Shown piece by piece: positions 30,106 to 38,905 of a stretch of DNA of 45,758 nt. This DNA comes from Balneolaceae bacterium (GTDB taxonomy: Bacteria; Bacteroidota; Rhodothermia; Balneolales; Balneolaceae). The stretch covers positions 1 to 45,758 of the forward strand of contig RECI01000148.1 of the NCBI GenBank assembly GCA_007694095.1. Reading direction: 5' to 3'. The position numbers were made by a program, and so were the translations under genes. The notes below the pieces were generated by a model. The model had not been told where the DNA came from and made no database searches. It saw only the letters and a list, made by a program, of their open reading frames with translations. The number at the start of each line of letters is the position of its first letter. The first letter of the stretch is position 1.

Positions 30106-32313
30106 ATGGAAACTACTAAAAAACGTAGGGTAGACAAGGAACAGATTGCAGAAGTGTGTCAGGAATGCATTCAAAGAACTAAGATTTCTCATAACCCAAA
30201 ACGCAGTTTTTTTCATCCCCGATTAAAAAATCTCAACAGAATCGAGATTCACCGGTCGAAGACCCATGGCGGGATCTTTCAACGATTTGCACTCCATTGT
30301 GTGGAATTCTATGAAGGGTTGGTTCGTCTGTCCCATAAGGTACACAGATTCATCTTTCCCCGACGCAATAAGATTTACGGGCAACCCAGTCCGCATCATT
30401 TGGTGACCGGGCATCTTACTTTTGGCCGTCGAAAAGAGGATGCCGATTCCCCGGTTTTCAATATGCACGTAGAGCTTTGGGCAAGAACAATTTGGGGCGG
30501 ATACCGGAAACTCAGTGAGGGAAAGTCAGACCGGAACGGACAGTTCAGCCTGCCATACAATCTGTTCTATGTTCATCGGCTATACATTGCCAGGGTTTGG
30601 CTCGCGGTCTATCAAACTGATCATGAACACTTCAATAAGCTTGGTCAGCACTCTCCCACTTTCAGAGATTTTAAACGTATTAAAATTTCTAAGGGAGATT
30701 TGGTCGGTATCGAGTATTGTTGCCGGCAGGTTCAATTATCTTATTGGGAATACCGAAAAGACACACCGTTACCGCGGGTTGTGATCAGGGATCATGATAA
30801 GGATGCTCCGGACGAGTATTCACCCGGTTATAATGAAACGCTTGAAAAACAATTCATCCCGATCGAGCTGATCAAACTCCGGCACATTGAGATGATCCGC
30901 ATGAACCAAGGGCTTACCTATGAACAAATAGTTGAGGATTACCCGGAGAACTTAACGGTTTGTATGGAGAAAAAGATACCCGGAATTACCCGTGGGGACG
31001 ACTGGTTTGGTGAAAGGATGATGAACGGTATGTATGCCTGTGATTTCGACCGCGACCCAAAAAACCCAAACCTCTACTGGGTTCACCATCATTGGGGTTC
31101 ATATGAAAAGACCTACCACCACTACGCCATGCCGGATGTGGACATGTGGTTTGAACTGAAGGATAATGGCCTGCCGAGGCCAGTGAAGATTACACTGACC
31201 GGCCCGTTGACGGCAAAAGAAAAAGATCAAAAACAAAAAAGAACTTTTACTCCCGGGGATGGAGAAAAATGGTTGGCGGCCAAACGAATTTGCCGGGTAA
31301 GTGCAGGGCTATATGCGGAGTTGGCACACCATTTTGCCGGAACTCATGTGAATACAGAACAATTTGCCATTGCCTGTTTCAGGAATCTGCGGCTAAATCC
31401 CATATCTGGTTTGCTCAAATCCTTCCTGCGCTCTGTGGTACTGGTAAACCACACCGCTGACCGCATCCTGATAGGAAAGGGATACATTACAACTGCCTGT
31501 GCATTGACCCCCAAAGGGATCGATCAAGTAGTGTATAACGTCATGGGTACGTTAGACTGGAAGGGATATCGTCCGATGCAGCCAATCAGTGCTGCGCATA
31601 CCTATGCAAAAGCCTGCAACCTCTACTGGGATATTGTCTTTGATTTTGTTTCCGGATTCATCGATGATCCTATAAACCGGGGTTCGATTCTGGAGCAATG
31701 GTTTGAGATCTATTGCTTCTCTGAAGACCTGGTAAACCACAGTGTTCCGGCCTTCCTTTGCCATTATTTGCAAAATGCTCTACTGGATGGGAATGGTAAG
31801 ATGAAAGGAAATGGCAGTACGGACTGGTATCAACACCATCACCGGATGGATTTGAACGATGAGCGGCCGGAAATAGATGGAATAAAAAGAGCCGTTTCTA
31901 AAATAACCGATAAAAAGAATGGCCATGAAGTAACGGATGAGGATATCAGCCAGCTGAAACAGGCTTGTACTTATATGATATATCAGGCTACTTTTGGTCA
32001 TACCTGGTCTAATTCGAAGCAGTACGACGATATCGGGGAAGTTCTCTATTGCAGCCTGGGCCTCCGATTCGGAAATGGCCCGGATGGCGTAATGGGGCCT
32101 GAATCGGATCATTCCATTGCACCGGATCTCACCCGGTCAACACAGATGATGTGGTGGAGTAATATGCTTTCCCGCACCGGTTACGGATTCATCATGGCCA
32201 ATGAGGATGGGGACGTTCCACCGGAATTACGGAAAAACCTGGAAAAGCATCGGCAGGAGTTCGCCGATCTCAACATTGATATAGATATCATCCAATCGCG
32301 AACCAACATTTGA
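30106..32313 (+). CDS. Lipoxygenase-family non-heme iron dioxygenase
   Basis: This 735-residue protein should add O2 to polyunsaturated fatty acids, giving hydroperoxides. The iron-ligand set of lipoxygenases is complete: H409 and H414 in HHFAGTH (HxxxxH), H632 and N636 in GHTWSN (HxxxN), and a C-terminal isoleucine I735, the carboxylate ligand. Supporting family blocks are DDWFGERMMNGM (cf. D-x-FFG-x-Q-x-LNG), QFAIACFRNLRLNPISGLLKSF and the NHTADRILI helix. The N-terminal 250 residues are basic and contain a beta-rich stretch (100-215) in the place of the PLAT domain. No signal peptide is seen. It is the first gene of a tight operon: 12 nt to the catalase-like gene, then 12 nt to a giant kinase. 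Regiospecificity and substrate are unknown; typical members of this group lack PUFAs, so an external or algal substrate is possible. Confidence 0.85.
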   Translation: METTKKRRVDKEQIAEVCQECIQRTKISHNPKRSFFHPRLKNLNRIEIHRSKTHGGIFQRFALHCVEFYEGLVRLSHKVHRFIFPRRNKIYGQPSPHHLVTGHLTFGRRKEDADSPVFNMHVELWARTIWGGYRKLSEGKSDRNGQFSLPYNLFYVHRLYIARVWLAVYQTDHEHFNKLGQHSPTFRDFKRIKISKGDLVGIEYCCRQVQLSYWEYRKDTPLPRVVIRDHDKDAPDEYSPGYNETLEKQFIPIELIKLRHIEMIRMNQGLTYEQIVEDYPENLTVCMEKKIPGITRGDDWFGERMMNGMYACDFDRDPKNPNLYWVHHHWGSYEKTYHHYAMPDVDMWFELKDNGLPRPVKITLTGPLTAKEKDQKQKRTFTPGDGEKWLAAKRICRVSAGLYAELAHHFAGTHVNTEQFAIACFRNLRLNPISGLLKSFLRSVVLVNHTADRILIGKGYITTACALTPKGIDQVVYNVMGTLDWKGYRPMQPISAAHTYAKACNLYWDIVFDFVSGFIDDPINRGSILEQWFEIYCFSEDLVNHSVPAFLCHYLQNALLDGNGKMKGNGSTDWYQHHHRMDLNDERPEIDGIKRAVSKITDKKNGHEVTDEDISQLKQACTYMIYQATFGHTWSNSKQYDDIGEVLYCSLGLRFGNGPDGVMGPESDHSIAPDLTRSTQMMWWSNMLSRTGYGFIMANEDGDVPPELRKNLEKHRQEFADLNIDIDIIQSRTNI

Positions 32314-32325
32314 AAAACCTGAGAT

Positions 32326-33417
32326 ATGAAATCAAACCGTATTCCAATTTTCAACTCCATCCGTACCGCTGTTAACCGCTTTGTTGGGTTGATATTCCTT
32401 TGGTTATCCACCAAGGCATTCACCTGGTTGCTGACTATTTTCGGAAGCATCATAGCCAGAAAAAAGATGTCGCATAATAATGGTATCGCTGCGTCGGGAT
32501 CTATACGATTTGTAGATAATCCCGGATTCCCGCTCCATCCGTTCTTTGAGCCTGGAAAAACAATGCCTTGCCGTGTTCGGCATGCGGCAGCCTCTTTTAT
32601 GGATGATGCGATGCGTGTTGTTCGGAGTATGTCTATAAAAATGGCAGACACCAATTATAAAAGCCCAATGGATATCGAGCTGAACACCGGTGAAACCGCA
32701 CTTTTTTGGTCGGTTGCAAGCTTCTTCCGGTTTGCAAAGTACAAGAAAACCCGTTTTGGGATGCAGTATGAGGAATACTACCGGAAGTATCCGACGGGGG
32801 TGAAAGGTGCCCAGGTTGGAATGCGGCGTAACCCGACTTCATTTTCAAATCTAACTTATTATTCGCAGACCCCTTTCCTTTATAAAGCCGAAGACAATGT
32901 GATGCGATATATTAAATATCGAACAGTTCCTTCGGAACCTGTACCCGAATCAGGTATTCTGGATGATTATGACATGAAGATACCCTCTGAAAACCAGCGT
33001 ATTTTACCCGGTGAAACTCGCAGCCGAAATTATCTGAAAGATGAGTATGTCGAGAGGCTCCGGGAAGGCCCTGTAAAGTACAAGCTTCAGGTTCAGTTAC
33101 ATCAGGCGTCAGATGACGATGATGCAGAGATTTTCAATTGTTGCCGAAAGTGGGATGAAGCATCTCATCCGTGGATGGACCTGGCGGAAATCACTATGAA
33201 TAAGCCACTTGATTGGGCAGAGAGTACCAAAATGATCTTCTCCATGAAGAACCTGCCTAAAGGCCTGGGCATCATACCATCTTTTTCTATTTATGATTAC
33301 AATTCACTCAATTTCCTTCGCAAACACTCAGACTTGGCGCGATACGCCCGGGTGTGGGCCATCAGGATATTTGGAATGCCACCCGAGATTCCGGATAGTG
33401 ATGTTCGGAATTGCTAA
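32326..33417 (+). CDS. Catalase-related hydroperoxidase (allene oxide synthase-like), membrane-anchored
   Basis: This 363-residue protein has a catalase-type heme core and probably transforms the lipoxygenase hydroperoxide. After a hydrophobic N-terminal anchor (about 17-42) comes SHNNGIAASGSIRF, which aligns with catalase VHARGAGAHGYF and places the distal His at H50. FFEPGKTMPCRVRH aligns with the catalase PGK...VRFS block. MDIELNTGETALFW carries the distal Asn at N120. The His-Asn spacing of 70 equals that recalled for coral allene oxide synthase (H67, N137). In coral and some cyanobacteria the catalase-like domain is fused in front of a lipoxygenase; here it is a separate gene just after one. 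The proximal tyrosine is not at the expected place: R332 is followed at +4 by Asp336, and the nearest Tyr is Y340. It could therefore be an allene oxide synthase, an epoxide-forming enzyme, or altered. Confidence 0.75.
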   Translation: MKSNRIPIFNSIRTAVNRFVGLIFLWLSTKAFTWLLTIFGSIIARKKMSHNNGIAASGSIRFVDNPGFPLHPFFEPGKTMPCRVRHAAASFMDDAMRVVRSMSIKMADTNYKSPMDIELNTGETALFWSVASFFRFAKYKKTRFGMQYEEYYRKYPTGVKGAQVGMRRNPTSFSNLTYYSQTPFLYKAEDNVMRYIKYRTVPSEPVPESGILDDYDMKIPSENQRILPGETRSRNYLKDEYVERLREGPVKYKLQVQLHQASDDDDAEIFNCCRKWDEASHPWMDLAEITMNKPLDWAESTKMIFSMKNLPKGLGIIPSFSIYDYNSLNFLRKHSDLARYARVWAIRIFGMPPEIPDSDVRNC

Positions 33418-33429
33418 CTCCAATATTAT

Positions 33430-36400
33430 ATGGCTGAAGAACTTATTTACGAAAGTAAAAATTCAAAGATTTTCCTGAAAGAAGACAAAGAAAGAGGAAT
33501 CAGGGTAGTTACCAAGATTCTAAATCAGGAATTCCCGTCTCTGCAGGTCATCAATCAATTCTACAATGAGCACGAGCTAATTCACGGACTTTCCATTGAA
33601 GGGGTGCGTGAAAGTTTTGAGCGAAAAAGGGTGAACAATCGTCATGCGATTGTGATGGAATATGTTCCAGGTAAATCCATCCGGGAAATGGTGGAAGATG
33701 AAGCATTCAACATTCCGGATTTCTTAATGTATGCCATAGAGATTTCCAGAATCCTATCCGAAGTGCATGCTGCTAAAATCATCCATAAAGATATCAATAG
33801 CCATAATATCATTGTCGATGAAGAAACCGAAAAGGTATATCTATTGGATTTTGGCATTTCTACCAAGCTCAATCTAAAGAAGAAGAGCCTTGAGAACCCT
33901 GAAAAACTTGAAGGCACCCTGCTTTATGTCTCACCGGAACAGACGGGTCGTATGAACCGCATGGTAGATTACCGCACAGACCTGTACTCTCTCGGGGTCA
34001 CTTTTTATGAGATGCTGGCCGGTCAGGTGCCGTTCCAATCGACCGATGCCATGGAGATCGTCCATGCACATATTGCCAGTCAGCCACCACAAGTCTCGTT
34101 CCATCGGCAGGGCGTCCCGGAAATGCTGGAGCGTATTATCACCAAGTTAATGGCCAAGAACGCAGAAGACCGCTACCAGTCAGCCCTGGGGTTGATGAAA
34201 GATCTGCAATACTGTCTGGTTGCCTGGAAACAACTCGGCCGTATCGATGAATTTGAATTATGTCAGCACGACTTCTCAGGTGATTTCCAGCTACCACAGA
34301 AACTTTACGGACGAGAGAAGGAATTGAGGTTGTTGATGGAAGCCTTCAACCGGGTTTCCAATGGTCATTTAGAAACCGTGTTGGTAGGTGGGTACTCAGG
34401 TACAGGAAAATCTGCATTGGTCCATGAAACACACCGCCCGATCACTGCCAAAAGAGGGTACTTTATTGAGGGAAAATTTGACCAGTTCCAGCGTTCAGTG
34501 CCTTATCTTGCGTTTATACAAGCCTTTACCAGTTTCGTTTCCATCCTGCTTACAGAAAATAAAACCCGGCTGGAACCCCTTCGAAAACAGATTCTGAATA
34601 CCGTTGGAGATGAAGGAAAGGTACTTACTGACCTGATTCCCAATCTTGAACTATTAATTGGGCCACAGCCGAAAATTCCAAAGCTGGGTGGCTTGGAGTC
34701 ACAAAACCGATTAAATTACCTGTTTAGCTCTTTTATCAAGGCGATTGCCGCTGCTGATCATCCCATCGTGCTCTTCATCGATGACCTGCAATGGGCAGAT
34801 AGTGCATCCTTATCACTTCTGAACGTTTTGATGTCCAACAAAGAACTGAAACATTTGATGTGTATCTGCGCATACCGAGATAATGAGGTAAGTCCGGCGC
34901 ATCCATTCATTACAACGGTGGATGAAATGCGAAAAAAAGGCGCCGTGATAACCGAAATCAAAATCGGTAACCTTGATGATTCAGATGTGCAACAACTAAT
35001 CTCCGACGCTACATACCTGTCGCTGAAACAGACCGCCTCCCTTGCGAAACTGGTCTATGATAAGACCCATGGAAACGCCTTTTTCGTAACTCAATTCCTC
35101 AAAAATCTTGCAGAGGAGTCCCTTTTACACTTCGACTACAAGAGCCGGAAGTGGCAGTGGAATGATGCGAAAATCCGTGATCGTAATATCACAGACAATG
35201 TGGTGGAACTGCTGGCCGATAAAATAACCTTTCTGCCCAAGGAAACACAAGAGATACTTAAAGTTGCTGCTTGTATCGGAAACCAGTTCGATACGGAAAC
35301 GTTGGCCGCTTGCTACAATCCGGATGCTAACTCAGATCGCACATCGGATGAAAGGAATGAAACTGTATTGGAAGCACTTCAGGCAGCACTTGCCGGAGGC
35401 TTCATCATGCCGATGGAGAACCGCTACCGTTTCATTCATGACCGGATACAGCAGGCGGTTTACTCACTCATTCCGAATGACGATACCAGTGCTGTACACT
35501 ATCAGATCGGGTCCCTTCTATTGGAAAAGGTTTCGAAAGAGCAACTGGAAACTCAGCTCTTCGAGATTGTGAATCAACTGAATCAAGGGCTTAAGCTAAT
35601 CGATTCAGAGGCAGAAAAAGAAATGCTTGCGGAGTTAAATCTTCGAGCCGGCATAAAAGCACGAGAGTCATCAGCTTTCGAGCCAGCGCTGGCCTATTTT
35701 GAGACAGGTATCGGTTTATTAAGGCCAGATCACTGGGTGTCACAATACCAACTCAGTCTCGGGCTATTCACAGAAGCTGCTGAAACAGCGTACAATTTGG
35801 GTGAATTCGAACCCATGGAAGAAAAACTGAAGACCGTATTGGAGAACCGGAAAGAACTGATGGATGTGGTTCGGCCCTACGCGATACGGATAAACGCCTT
35901 AAAGGCACAGAATAAACTGCAGGAAGCCATCGATACCGGCCTGGAAGTGTTGGAACAATTGGGAGAAAAATTTCCTGAGAAAGGGCCGCTGCCATTGGTG
36001 ATGGTTGATTTGATCCGGACAAAGATCAAGCTGATAGGCAAAGACGAGAATTATATCACCAATCTACCGGAAATGACAAATCCGTACAAGGCGGCTGCAC
36101 TAAGGATGCTTAATGACATCGCATCACCGGTTTATTGGGCACGGCCGGAAATCCTGCCGTTTATCATTTTCCGGATGGTCAGGCTTTCATTGAAATACGG
36201 GGTAACAGAGATCTCCGCCTTTGGTTTTGCTACCTATGGATTGTTGATGTGCGGGGTGTTAGGTGATATGAGTTCAGGCTACCGTTTTGGGCAGATCGGT
36301 TTGGCTCTGCTCGACCGTTTTGAAGCAAAGAAATGGTTGTCGCAGATTTATACGCCAATCTATGCCCTTATCAATCACTGGAGTGAGCATGTACATAAGT

Positions 36401-38877
36401 CACTGGATCCCTTCCTATATTCCTACAAGGTAGGATTTGAGACTGGTGCCATTGAATACGCCTGTATCAATGTCAATATTTATTGCAATCACATCTACCT
36501 GGGAGGGAAACCTCTTTCACAGTCTGAACGGGAGATGAAAATGTTCAGCGAGCAGATGTTAAAATATAAACAAGAGACAAACTACAATTATAACGAGGCT
36601 TATCGCCAAGCTGCGCTCAACCTTCTTGGCCTATCGGAGGACCCGACGATTCTGTCTGGCGAAGCCTATGATGAGCGCAAGATGGCGCCTATTCACAATA
36701 AACAGAAAGACCGGGCGGGCATCTTCCTGATCCACTTTAATAATGTGATGCTTAAATACCTTTTCCATCAATATGATAAAGCGCTGGAACACGCAGCATC
36801 TACCCGGCCTTTATTGGATGCGGTATTGGCCAAATACGATGTGGCGATGTTCTGGTTCTACGAAGGCCTGGTGAATATGGCAGTGGCACGGGAGAAGAGT
36901 GGTAGTAAAAGGGATTCCCCGTTACGTCGCGCGAATAAGAATATCGCACAATTCAGAAAATGGGCAAAATTTTGCCCGGTTAACCACCAGCATAAACTGG
37001 ATCTGCTCATCGCGGAGATGGCCTGGTGCAAGGGTGAGGATGAGAAAGCCCGAAAACACTATGATCTGGCGATTAAGGGTGCGGAGGATGGCGAATTTCT
37101 CAATGAGGAAGCTCTTTCATTCGAAAGAGCCGGCTTGTTTTACCTCTCGGCCGGCCAGGATTTCATCGCGGAGAATTACTTGCGTAAAGCATACCAGACT
37201 TACAAGGAGTGGGGTGCTGCCGCAAAGATGCTGGATTTAAAAAAACAATTCCCGAAAATTCTTATTGGCCTGGATAAAGATCCTCCTAATGTCAGCAAAT
37301 CAGCAACTCAGGTAGATACTTCTATGGCAGAGAATTCTACCCTGGATCTTGATACCCTGATGAAAGCTGCACAAGCGATTTCCGGAGAAGTTGTGCTGGA
37401 TCGATTGTTAAAGACCCTTTTGAACATCAGCATAGAAAATGCCGGTGCAGAATCCGGTTGTATAATTATGAAAAAGGGACAGGATTGGTACATTAAAAGC
37501 GCATATTTTGCCAATCAGACAGACCAATCTGAAAATGCAGAAACACCTCTTCTTGAGAATAATCGGGTACCGGAAAGCCTGATACAATACATTCAGAACA
37601 CCAAACAGAGCCTCGTTTTAGATGACATAGCAAAGGACCATAGATTTTTGGCCGATCCGGTTGTGAAAGCAAATGGGTTAAAATCTGTAATGTGTCTGCC
37701 GTTGTTCACCAAGGGTAAATCCGAAGGAGTCCTCTATCTGGAGAATAATTTACAGACATCTGTTTTCACCGAGAGCCGGGTCCGATTTCTTGAATTGTTG
37801 TCAGGGCAAATCGCTGTTTCAATAGAGAATGCCTATCTATATGAAAACCTGGAGATGAAAATTGAGGAAAGAACATCCGATTTGAAAAGTTCATTGGAAA
37901 ACCTAAGAGCAACCCAGGAACAACTCATCCAGCGGGAAAAACTGGCCTCCCTCGGCCAGCTTACCGCCGGTATCGCCCACGAAATAAAAAACCCGCTTAA
38001 CTTTGTGAATAATTTTTCCGAGGTGAGTCTGGAGTTGGTGGAGGAAGCACGGGAGGAGGTTTTGAGTCAAAAGTCAAAAGTGATTCGGAACGAAGTGGAG
38101 AACCGCGAAGCGAAAAGTCAAAAGTCTCCCCTTGAGGGGAGTGCCGAAGCGGAGCGAAGGCGAGGGGTGTTGTCCCCTTATCCCAAAGGGATCCCTTCGG
38201 GGGAAGGGGGAAGTGAGCGAAGCGAACAGGGGGATGATGCGATCTCTGCAAAAGACGAAACCTCATCGCTCATCCTCGAAATTCTCGACGATATTGAGGC
38301 TAATCTGCGCAAAATCCATCAGCATGGCAGCCGTGCCGATACCATTGTGAAATCGATGCTGCTGCACAGCCGGGGCGGAAGCGGGGAGATGGAACCCACA
38401 CACCTGAATTCCCTTGTGAAAGAGTATGTGAACCTGGCCTTCCATGGCATGAGGGCCGGCAAAGAGCCGATTAACGTAGACATCGATCTGCAGCTGGATG
38501 AATCAGTTGATGAGGTGCCGCTGATTGCCGAGGATTTTTCCAGGGTAATTTTGAATCTGTGTAATAATGCGTTTGATGCGATGAGGGAAAGATTAAATTC
38601 CAATGACCAAGCACCAAATTCCAAACGGTACAGTCCAAAACTAACCGCCAGAACGCAAACCGAAAATGGCACTGTAATCATCGAAATTGAGGACAACGGT
38701 CCCGGCATCCCAAATGAGATCAAAGACAATATCCTGCAGCCATTTTTTACCACCAAGAAAGGGACACAGGGAACAGGGCTTGGACTGAGTATTACGAATG
38801 ATATTGTGAAGGCGCATGGTGGCACTATGGGTATCGATTCAGGACCGGGACAAACAATTTTTATCATTAAACTTTAA
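33430..38877 (+). CDS. Dual-specificity signalling giant: Ser/Thr kinase - AAA ATPase - GAF - histidine kinase
   Basis: This 1815-residue cytoplasmic protein is organised like cyanobacterial HstK-type kinases. Residues 1-265 form a Hanks-type kinase with HKDINSHN (H119, D121), DFG (D140) and SPEQTGR. The glycine loop is degenerate. The AAA/predicted ATPase domain has Walker A GGYSGTGKS (320-328) and Walker B LFIDDLQW (448-455). A long helical repeat region follows (about 690-1270), then a GAF domain (about 1310-1470), a coiled coil, the HisKA-like segment with H1517, and an ATPase domain ([20 protein letters not shown]). There is no transmembrane helix. A palindromic repeat is inserted in frame at about 1566-1602, and an AT-rich repeat lies in the ATPase loop at about 1722-1734. 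It starts 12 nt after the catalase-like gene, so its input may be the oxylipin made by the two enzymes; that is inference. Confidence 0.9.
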   Translation: MAEELIYESKNSKIFLKEDKERGIRVVTKILNQEFPSLQVINQFYNEHELIHGLSIEGVRESFERKRVNNRHAIVMEYVPGKSIREMVEDEAFNIPDFLMYAIEISRILSEVHAAKIIHKDINSHNIIVDEETEKVYLLDFGISTKLNLKKKSLENPEKLEGTLLYVSPEQTGRMNRMVDYRTDLYSLGVTFYEMLAGQVPFQSTDAMEIVHAHIASQPPQVSFHRQGVPEMLERIITKLMAKNAEDRYQSALGLMKDLQYCLVAWKQLGRIDEFELCQHDFSGDFQLPQKLYGREKELRLLMEAFNRVSNGHLETVLVGGYSGTGKSALVHETHRPITAKRGYFIEGKFDQFQRSVPYLAFIQAFTSFVSILLTENKTRLEPLRKQILNTVGDEGKVLTDLIPNLELLIGPQPKIPKLGGLESQNRLNYLFSSFIKAIAAADHPIVLFIDDLQWADSASLSLLNVLMSNKELKHLMCICAYRDNEVSPAHPFITTVDEMRKKGAVITEIKIGNLDDSDVQQLISDATYLSLKQTASLAKLVYDKTHGNAFFVTQFLKNLAEESLLHFDYKSRKWQWNDAKIRDRNITDNVVELLADKITFLPKETQEILKVAACIGNQFDTETLAACYNPDANSDRTSDERNETVLEALQAALAGGFIMPMENRYRFIHDRIQQAVYSLIPNDDTSAVHYQIGSLLLEKVSKEQLETQLFEIVNQLNQGLKLIDSEAEKEMLAELNLRAGIKARESSAFEPALAYFETGIGLLRPDHWVSQYQLSLGLFTEAAETAYNLGEFEPMEEKLKTVLENRKELMDVVRPYAIRINALKAQNKLQEAIDTGLEVLEQLGEKFPEKGPLPLVMVDLIRTKIKLIGKDENYITNLPEMTNPYKAAALRMLNDIASPVYWARPEILPFIIFRMVRLSLKYGVTEISAFGFATYGLLMCGVLGDMSSGYRFGQIGLALLDRFEAKKWLSQIYTPIYALINHWSEHVHKSLDPFLYSYKVGFETGAIEYACINVNIYCNHIYLGGKPLSQSEREMKMFSEQMLKYKQETNYNYNEAYRQAALNLLGLSEDPTILSGEAYDERKMAPIHNKQKDRAGIFLIHFNNVMLKYLFHQYDKALEHAASTRPLLDAVLAKYDVAMFWFYEGLVNMAVAREKSGSKRDSPLRRANKNIAQFRKWAKFCPVNHQHKLDLLIAEMAWCKGEDEKARKHYDLAIKGAEDGEFLNEEALSFERAGLFYLSAGQDFIAENYLRKAYQTYKEWGAAAKMLDLKKQFPKILIGLDKDPPNVSKSATQVDTSMAENSTLDLDTLMKAAQAISGEVVLDRLLKTLLNISIENAGAESGCIIMKKGQDWYIKSAYFANQTDQSENAETPLLENNRVPESLIQYIQNTKQSLVLDDIAKDHRFLADPVVKANGLKSVMCLPLFTKGKSEGVLYLENNLQTSVFTESRVRFLELLSGQIAVSIENAYLYENLEMKIEERTSDLKSSLENLRATQEQLIQREKLASLGQLTAGIAHEIKNPLNFVNNFSEVSLELVEEAREEVLSQKSKVIRNEVENREAKSQKSPLEGSAEAERRRGVLSPYPKGIPSGEGGSERSEQGDDAISAKDETSSLILEILDDIEANLRKIHQHGSRADTIVKSMLLHSRGGSGEMEPTHLNSLVKEYVNLAFHGMRAGKEPINVDIDLQLDESVDEVPLIAEDFSRVILNLCNNAFDAMRERLNSNDQAPNSKRYSPKLTARTQTENGTVIIEIEDNGPGIPNEIKDNILQPFFTTKKGTQGTGLGLSITNDIVKAHGGTMGIDSGPGQTIFIIKL
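38125..38236 (+). repeat. REP-like palindromic repeat inside kinase gene, copy 1
   Basis: A GC-rich element of about 110 bp is made of several hairpins (CTCCCCTTGAGGGGAG, AGGGGTGTTGTCCCCT, ATCCCAAAGGGAT, TCCCTTCGGGGGA). It is carried in frame within the 1815-residue kinase gene and encodes [17 protein letters not shown], then [11 protein letters not shown]. Copy 2 at 42793-42881 is nearly identical but lacks the central ATCCC/GGGAT hairpin. It is preceded by repeats of AGTCAAAAG. Confidence 0.85.
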
Positions 38878-38905
38878 AACAATTTTACTCAATTATTAAC
38901 CCTCT

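Noticed and set aside
30106-32313. Assignment of the 735-residue protein as a heme peroxidase or catalase
   Set aside because: It has no heme motifs, whereas the HxxxxH, HxxxN and terminal Ile pattern is specific to lipoxygenases.
38125-38236. Possibility that the GC-rich insert is a CRISPR or an antisense gene
   Set aside because: Only two copies, 4.6 kb apart and not spaced as repeats with spacers. The antisense open frames over it are shadows created by its palindromic composition.
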